A program made the translations under genes and the position numbers. Of a stretch of 63,988 nucleotides of DNA, positions 58,701 to 63,988 are shown in pieces. Numbering within the stretch: the stretch's first letter is position 1; every line of letters begins with the position of its first letter. The notes under the pieces were generated by a model, which worked only from the letters and a program-made list of their open reading frames with translations, was not told where the DNA came from and searched no databases. The stretch is from Triparma columacea (lineage: Eukaryota > Sar > Bolidophyceae > Parmales > Triparmaceae). The DNA lies in the NCBI GenBank assembly GCA_030267965.1, contig BRYA01000725.1, positions 1 through 63,988 of the forward strand, in the 5' to 3' direction.

Positions 58701-61700
58701 ACTTCGCCTGGTCTAGGCTCTGACTTGCGATGGAGGGTTACGGTAGATTTCCAGGAGAGTACCCCGAGCGTAGCCACGACTTCTTACAAGTCGCCGGTTC
58801 TCGAAAGTTTATCCCCAGTCACTTACAACACCAAGGGAGGCGCGAAGATGACTTTGAACGGTACGAGCTTTGGCCTTGCCGTCAAGGACACCTTCCTGCA
58901 GGTTCTCTTTGACGGGAACCCTGTCGTTCTCGATGGACATGACAATGGAATCACGAAAGTTGCGTGGAATATGGTCTCTGGCTACACTTGGACAACCTTC
59001 AAAGAAGATGGAACTCAGGGCGATCATGTGACCTTCGTTTTGCCTCAGATGACTGATCAGAGTCAGGTCAAGTCTGTGCAGCTGAGAATGGGCCACGCCA
59101 ATATAGGCGGCGTTGGCAGCACGTCGAATGCACTTCCCTTCGCGTACGAGTCTCCGGTCATTGAAGAGCTGAGGAACGTGCCAGGGCCAACCCAGGGCAT
59201 CATCCAAACGACGGACTTGATGATAATTGGAGAGAACTTTGGCGTGGCAGGCAGCGTGCTTATCAACGGCGCCGTGCAGCACGATATCAAGTCTTGGAGT
59301 CATGACAAGATAGCCCTCAACTACGTCGGCGTAAGCGGCTTCGTCACCGTCAGGGTTGGAAGTGTCAATTCTGGTTGCGCCTCGGGCTCCGGAGGCGCTG
59401 TTTTGAAGGATACTCCCTGTGAGTTCACTGATTATTCTCCCCAGCTGGTCACTTTGTACCCGAGCTACATGCCAAAGCCAGAGGGTTACCAAACTGACGG
59501 CATGACAGCTGATGGGGCGGAGAAGGAGGTCTTGGTTTTACTCGGCATTTACATTCAGCTTTGTGAGGAATGTCTGGAGATCACTGTTGGTGGACAGAAG
59601 TGCGATGTCATCAAGGACAGTCTCGTCCTGACTGACATATACTTCTCAAACGCAATCACTCAGACAGTGTCGTGCACCGTTCCTGCGGGGGCTGGCAAGG
59701 ATAACGTCGTTGTGCTCTCGAGGGACAACAAAAAGAACTTCGTGCCTCTCGGAACTGCACCGATAACACTGGACTACAAGATGCCGTCGGTTAGCAGCGT
59801 TGTGCCCAAAAGGCTCCCTACCGTCGGATCAGATGTTGAAGTTTACGGAGACAATTTGGGAGGTAACGAGGACTGGCTCGATTTGGAGTTTGGAGAAGCG
59901 TTGGTTAGCGTTGTGCCTGGATCAGTGACGCACAAATACGTGAAGCTCAGAGTTGGTCCCGGAGAGGGTCTTGAGGATACCCTCAGTGTCAACGTTAAGG
60001 GGCAACAGGTTAACTACACCGACCTTAAGTATCTGGAGCCCTCCGTGACAGGCATACAGGGAGACTTCCCCGTGCCGACGTTGGGTGGCGTGATAACTGT
60101 CGTCGGTAGCAATTTTGGAAGACCTGGAAAATCTAGTGCGGCTCTTGACATGATTGGGCTTCTTGCTGTGGATTTAGAGTTGGTTGGTGAGGATGCTGAT
60201 GGTCATAGCTCGCTGGTTTACACCGTGGGAGAGGGGCAGGGATCCGGAGTGTATAAGTTGGACGTTGCGGGTAACCCGGTGGAGTTCGATATGAGCTTTA
60301 GGAAGCCTTCCCTTAAATGGATTACGAACCCTGATATGCGAACCGCGGGTTATGGCAACATGACTCTTGTGGGGAGTGATTTTGGGCTCGGAATGGACTT
60401 CGTGCTCGAATTCAAGGGTAGCGAGATGGAGAACACCTTCACTTTCACCGATACATCCCCGCTGATTGTCAGAATGAACCACACTCACATCTACCTGAGG
60501 TCTCCAGAGGGCCAGAGCGACACTCCAATGGATGTAGAGCTAACTGTAGGGGGTCTCAAGAGTGAGAGAAGCGGAGGGGGGGGGGTCAAGGTTAGGTTCT
60601 TGCCGCCAGAGATCTCGATGCTGGCTATTGCCGACAGTGCCCTTGCCACCCCTCCAATGTACCTCGATTTGAATGGAGACTGTGACAGGTTCAGCAAGGA
60701 GGGTTGCGGGCTGAGGACTGCGGGAGGATATGATATCGCTATTGTGGGTGATAACTTTGGGGTTAAGGGGCAGTCGGTTTGGTTCCATGGGAAGAAGATA
60801 GACCCCGATCTCGTCACTTTCTACAGTCATGAACTTGCGGTCTTCACCGTACCTAGCGGTGTGGGATTGGAAATAGACGTTCACGTCGTCGTCGGAACGC
60901 GCCCTTCGCCCGATGTTGAGTTTAATTATGACCCACCTTACGTCGAGTACGTCACTCCCAACACTCCAAACGCCAACGGGGATACCCTGGAGATCAACGG
61001 ACACAACTTTGCGGAGTCAATTGAAGATGCGGGTCTAGTAGAAGTACTGATTGGAGGCTTGGGTTGTGAGCCGGTGCAACTGGGAGGGGTCTCTGCCAGC
61101 ATCTGGCAGACGAACGAAGAAGGAGAGCCCTACCTATGGTGCAAGACGGGTAGGATGACCGTGGGGCCCAAAGAGATTGTGGTGGCGATTGCCGGCCAGA
61201 ACGTGACCTTTGTGAAAGAGGATGAGAGGATCAACACGCAGTGTAGTTATGGGCACTACGGACAAGAGGAGTGGAGGGCCTGGACTGGGCTTGAGGGCCA
61301 ATGCGAGTACGAGTGCGGCGAGGAGAGTATTGCTTGCATGGACAGTTGGGATGCAGAGAAGGGGGAGCACACGAAGGAGGGGTGCGAGAATGAGGCCTAC
61401 TGCGTTGAGCACTTGAGCTTCTTTGGTAGTTTGCAGACTAATTGTACTGCTCTTTCCCCTCTAGACGAATTCTGCGAAGAGTGCCCAGCGGGTAGCGAAT
61501 GTGAAGAGCCCAACAAGGTTTACCCCGTTGAGCCCGAGTCTTTGGCGGGGTATTACAGGGAGAGCATTCCCTCCTCGCCGTCCGTGTGTAGTGCCGAGAG
61601 GATGCACAGGTCAGAGTGCTACAACTTTGCGCCTTGTGAGCCCATTGATGCCTGTCTGGGTGCGAACGTGTGCGCAGAGGGGTACACTAGGAATAAGTGT

Positions 61701-63988
61701 GCGCAGTGCTGTGACACGTTCAACCAGTATTTGAGGGACCCTGTGAGCAACGCGATATTAATGAACGAGTTCGGGCACGCTTTGAAGAACCCCGAGTGCT
61801 TGGACGATGAGGAGAACCCTCTCAAGTACTATAGGCTGAATGGGCTCTGTGAACCCTGCCCTAGCAACCCGTGGTTGTTGGTGGCAATGTTCTTCGGGGC
61901 TCTGTCAGTGTTCGGAATGCTCGCTTACATCATGAGGAAGAAGAAGGTGGAGCTCACGATTCTGAGCATCGGAATCGACTACTTCCAAGTCTTGAGTATC
62001 TTCGCTGGCACGAGGGTAACCTGGCCGACTGCAATTGAGCGGCTTTACAATTGGCTATCCGCGTTTAACTTCAACTTGAACATCACTGCACCTGAGTGTA
62101 GTTTTGAATTGAAGTACCAGGACAAGTGGCTTGGATTCATGTGCATCCCCATTTTGGTGGGAGGAGTTTTGATGTCCATCTTCATGGTTAAGTACATGTA
62201 CAAGAGGTTCAAGAGGAAGCTGAGGGGTGCGAAGTTGTACACTCACGGGAACAGGATGATTGGTACTACCATCACCGTCTACTATCTCATGTATTTGTTC
62301 GTCAGCGAGACGGCGCTAGAGATGATGAACTGCGTTTCTGTAGTCAGTCCGGAAGGAGTGACGGACGGGAAACAGTATTTGTCGGCGGCACCGGATGTGG
62401 TGTGTTATGAGGAGGGCAGCATGCAGACGAAGATGTACCCGATGGCGATTGGGTTCTTCTTGCTTTACAGCGTGGGCTACCCGGTCGTGTTGGTCTTGAT
62501 TCTCTTTAACAAAAAGAATGCGGCTTTGATGAACGAAGATCAGGTGCTGAGGGCCAAGGGGACGGGGGACACAAGGGAGACCAACCGGAACGCGTACAAT
62601 ACGAGGAAGAAGTACAGCAAGCTCTACTACAGGTTCAAGCCAGATCAGTACTACTGGATGATTGTCATTATTGCGAGGAAGTTCATGATCGCCGTGTCAG
62701 CGTTGTTGTTTAGGACGAACGCCACATTCCAATTATGTATGATCCTACTGGTCATGTTTGCTGGGTATGCCATGCAGGTGAGGTACCAGCCTTACATGAG
62801 CATGAGCGAGAGGGACTGGGTCGTGGCGCAGGCGGAGGCTAGGGAGCTTCTGGATAACACCGACAGCCACGAGGTCGATGCTTTCGTCAGCGCGAAGGCG
62901 GCTACGAGGGGGAAGAACAAGAAGGTCAATTTGGGTAACGATGACTCTATCGGGGAGGTCATGTCTCAGAGAGCTGGTAATGCTGCGGCGCAGTTCATTT
63001 GGAACTACAACGCTGTGGAGGCGGTGTTGCTGGGATGCGCAGTGCTCGTTAACTTGTTCGGGATCATGTTCGAGAGCGATTTCTTGCAGCATGAGAGCAC
63101 CCAGCTGGAGGCACTGACTTACGCGACTATGTTCATCATCATTGGGAGTCTGATCTACTACTTCTTAGTTGTCTGGTGCGAGGTCATCGTGGCCATCTTC
63201 CCGAAATTGGATATCTTCTCTAGGTTCACACACAGGGGCGATAGGGCCGAGGATGTTGACAAGGACAGCAGGGGTGCTGATGATATTGGTCGCATTGAGG
63301 ATGAGATCAACAAGAAGGCGACGAGTAGGAAGAGCGTATTCCACATGAACGCAAATCCCTTGAGAGGCAAGGAGCAGGATGATGGTCCTAGCTTGAGCAA
63401 ATTCGAGGCATTGGAAAAGGAGAAGTGGTCGTTGAAGGAGACCTTGGAGAAGGTCATGGAGGAGAACAGGGAGCTGAAGAAGGCTGCAACCGCAAAGTTG
63501 GCGAGCCCTTACGCTGCTGCTTTCCAGAAGGGAGTGAAGAAGAAGAAGGTATTCGGGAAGGACGTTGGGGAAGGGGGAAGTCCGACGACGAGCAGGTGGA
63601 AGAGCGCGGCGAGCGCCGCGAGAAGTGGGAGTTCGTTAGGAGGGGAGGAGGCTGGAAGTGAGAGTGCGGGTGCGGGTGCGGGTGAAGGTGGGAAGAGGGT
63701 GTACGAGTACAACGCACAGGAAAAGCCTGCGGCGGCGGCTGCTCCTGCGAAGGCAAAGTCCAGCATGTTCACCAAACCGACGAAGGAATTGGCTAGGCCC
63801 CCAAAGAGGTCGAGCTTACTCGGGAGCGACCAAGTCCCTATGCCACCCGTGCCCCAGACGGCGAACCCGCTGTTGAGAAACCCGGGAGCGAGCGGGGGGG
63901 ACGCGAGGCAATTTGGGGGGATGACTCAGAACGCGGAAGGACTGTTGGATTTGAGGGGGGGGAGAGGGGGGGGGAGGGGGGGGAGGGG
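30875..63988 (+). CDS. Giant Cys-rich / cadherin / IPT membrane receptor (3' end outside window)
   Basis: Exons: 30875-31109, 31253-31443, 31546-33151, 33271-33582, 33695-35019, 35123-35728, 35854-36501, 36645-37781, 37926 to the window end. Intron phases 1, 0, 1, 1, 0, 0, 0, 0 all agree, and introns are 102-144 nt. Coding length in the window is 32,123 nt, at least 10,707 residues, with no stop. Order: signal peptide (MYQLLLLLLILFSVVPS), W/C-rich head with TSP1-like WSTSCS, hundreds of Cys-rich units (CxxCxAGKYS type), a PAN/Apple-like and a SEA-like insert, cadherin-like repeats, IPT/TIG repeats, Cys-rich juxtamembrane piece, about nine membrane helices and a cytosolic tail. The layout fits a surface adhesion or mechanosensory receptor with channel-like C terminus; function is inference. 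The nearest relatives I know of are large protist proteins with ephrin-receptor-like Cys repeats and TRP-like ends. The final bases are Gly-rich (GGRGG), so the end is probably near. Confidence 0.9.
31770..37781 (+). other. Cys-rich repeat block 1 (residues about 217-2020)
   Basis: Tandem units of 14-18 residues built on CxxCxAGKYSSxxGxxx, as in the ephrin-receptor-like GCC2/GCC3 or TNFR-like Cys repeats. All six introns inside this block fall between or within units without disturbing the Cys spacing. Pairs of Cys would give a long rod of disulfide-linked hairpins. Confidence 0.88.
37926..38190 (+). other. PAN/Apple-like domain insert (residues about 2021-2108)
   Basis: The stretch lacks AGKYS units and reads LHTLKCVVGGNIG, then SVEQ-like TVEQCVEICDGIVSCKGFEYG, and later GACQPQDS and YMSCDGA. 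The CxxxCxxxxxCxxFEYG spacing is that of PAN/Apple domains, which bind proteins or sugars. It starts exactly at an exon border, the usual sign of a shuffled module. Confidence 0.65.
38191..42110 (+). other. Cys-rich repeat block 2 (residues about 2109-3416)
   Basis: Continuous CxxCxxGKF/Y units on the single long exon. Units differ from each other in most non-Cys positions, which argues against assembly collapse or slippage in this block. Confidence 0.85.
42111..42515 (+). other. SEA-like non-Cys domain insert (residues about 3416-3550)
   Basis: About 135 residues without Cys: VVASFSLNGVSQQLNSNEQQ, then LTVEMEGGSITASI and VETEISIRSTSSDVSAL. The alternating beta-strand and helix pattern, with an N-terminal VxxSFxLxGV and a late SxxxxTxVQP, resembles the SEA/ferredoxin-like domains often found among Cys repeats in stramenopile surface proteins. 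Cys repeats resume at GCSLGTYK. Confidence 0.55.
42516..53190 (+). other. Cys-rich repeat block 3 (residues about 3550-7109)
   Basis: The longest uninterrupted block, about 10.7 kb. At 16-17 residues per unit it should hold around 210 units (an estimate from length). Reading frame and CxxC spacing hold throughout. A few units lack one Cys (for example near 49245 and 49500, where CEIASPGFF and CTTATAGKY occur). Confidence 0.87.
53191..53725 (+). other. Linker domain before cadherin array (residues about 7109-7287)
   Basis: Few Cys; reads through HYTLPADANFMYN, VMEWTTEACMLV, and ends at FQIKVMDTNDPP. The last part is cadherin-like, so this may be a diverged first cadherin repeat with an unassigned N-terminal half. 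Confidence 0.5.
53726..56805 (+). other. Cadherin-like repeat array (about ten units, residues about 7287-8312)
   Basis: Units of about 105-115 residues ending in Ca2+-binding linkers: MDTNDPP, LNRNDPP, LNVNEAC, QDVNEEP, TDSNDSP, DDVNEAP, SHANDTP, LPMDEPP, LDVNERP and TDIDDLQ. Inside units the LDFE or LDYE motif (SLDFETRQEYSIAVRVTD, PLDYEDIFSYDLRIKVED) is conserved. The fold mediates Ca2+-dependent adhesion. Confidence 0.88.
56810..61050 (+). other. IPT/TIG repeat array (about fourteen units, residues about 8315-9729)
   Basis: Immunoglobulin-like IPT/TIG units marked by a Gly-Gly turn and GxNFG: VVTGVNFGNK, ITIMGTNFSP, ITVKGRNFGKD, LVILGTNFGPL, WVTITGMNFGPSEP, MTLNGTSFGLA, LMIIGENFGVAG, VEVYGDNLGGN, ITVVGSNFGRPG, MTLVGSDFGLGM, IAIVGDNFGVKG and others, each followed by an IxCxxPxGxG-type strand. 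Similar arrays occur in plexins and fibrocystin-type surface proteins. Confidence 0.88.
61190..61860 (+). other. Cys-rich juxtamembrane segment (residues about 9776-9999)
   Basis: About 24 Cys in 220 residues, spaced unlike the AGKYS units: CEECPAGSECEE, SLAGYYRE, CEPIDACLGANVCAEGY, NKCAQCCDTFNQY, GLCEPCPSNPW. This resembles the juxtamembrane module of other large protist receptors and leads straight into the first helix. Confidence 0.7.
61869..63200 (+). other. Polytopic membrane module (about nine helices, residues about 10002-10445)
   Basis: Hydrophobic helices at WLLVAMFFGALSVFGMLAYI, ILSIGIDYFQVLSIFAG, FMCIPILVGGVLMSIFMV, ITVYYLMYLFVSETAL, IGFFLLYSVGYPVVLVLILF, WMIVIIARKFMIAVSALLF, LCMILLVMFAGYAMQV, VLLGCAVLVNLFGIMF and MFIIIGSLIYYFLVVWCEV. 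The loop YNWLSAFNFNLNITAPEC before helix 3 is characteristic of TRP-like C termini in large protist proteins. Channel activity is inference. Confidence 0.7.
63201..63988 (+). other. Cytosolic tail with coiled coil, open at window end
   Basis: Charged tail with a probable coiled coil at about 63390-63490 (KFEALEKEKWSLKETLEKV), Ala/Pro-rich disordered sequence, then a Gly-rich end coded by long G tracts (63940-63988). The stop codon lies beyond the window. Confidence 0.7.

Noticed and set aside
1..63988. tRNA, rRNA, transposons, viral genes
   Set aside because: I looked for cloverleaf-type A/B boxes, transposase or reverse-transcriptase motifs and long terminal repeats by eye and saw none that I could support.

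Overview
The window is one end of a nuclear chromosome from a microbial eukaryote. It opens with the telomeric repeat CCCTAA at base 1 (so TTAGGG telomeres) and runs inward through about 1.8 kb of simple subtelomeric arrays into a gene-dense region. Genes carry short GT-AG introns, mostly 80 to 155 nt, and UTRs and spacers are short. The protein families (START domain plus XK-like membrane protein, Cys-rich/cadherin/IPT giant membrane protein, Cupin_8/JmjC proteins, FOXRED2-like flavoprotein) suggest a heterotrophic or photosynthetic protist. A stramenopile alga such as Parmales/Bolidophyceae is my best guess, but taxonomy is inference only.

Layout. 1-1816: telomere, a 10-bp array, three related 18-bp arrays and degenerate repeats. 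1817-6987 (-): START/XK-like membrane protein whose N terminus is assembled from short upstream exons. 7572-11724 (-): a seven-exon RUN + RhoGAP-like + TLDc protein with an in-frame TAG inside the TLDc part. 12180-15031 (+): SRP72, five exons. 15368-30127: a block of secretory-pathway genes. It holds a double-cupin protein (+), a convergent JmjC/Cupin_8 membrane protein (-), a FOXRED2-like ER flavoprotein (+), an Atg22-like transporter (-), a small LRR protein (+) and a rhomboid protease (-). A second copy of the convergent double-cupin/JmjC pair follows, with its double-cupin member cut to half length.

30875 to the window end (+): one giant gene. I could connect nine exons in phase. The ninth exon is uninterrupted for at least 26 kb and still open at base 63988, so the protein has at least 10,707 residues. 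Order: signal peptide, W/C-rich head, several hundred Cys-rich units of the ephrin-receptor/TNFR-like type (interrupted by a PAN/Apple-like and a SEA-like domain), about ten cadherin-like repeats, about fourteen IPT/TIG repeats, a Cys-rich juxtamembrane piece, about nine membrane helices, and a cytosolic tail with a coiled coil and Gly-rich end. It looks like a giant surface adhesion or sensory receptor.

How the genes may work together (inference): six of the genes between 15 and 30 kb are likely to act in the ER or endomembranes (four cupin-type proteins, a FOXRED2-like flavoprotein, a rhomboid), and their neighbour encodes an enormous disulfide-rich secreted-domain protein. A link in folding or modification is attractive but unproven. 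All exon structures here were derived by hand from splice signals, phase agreement and domain continuity.
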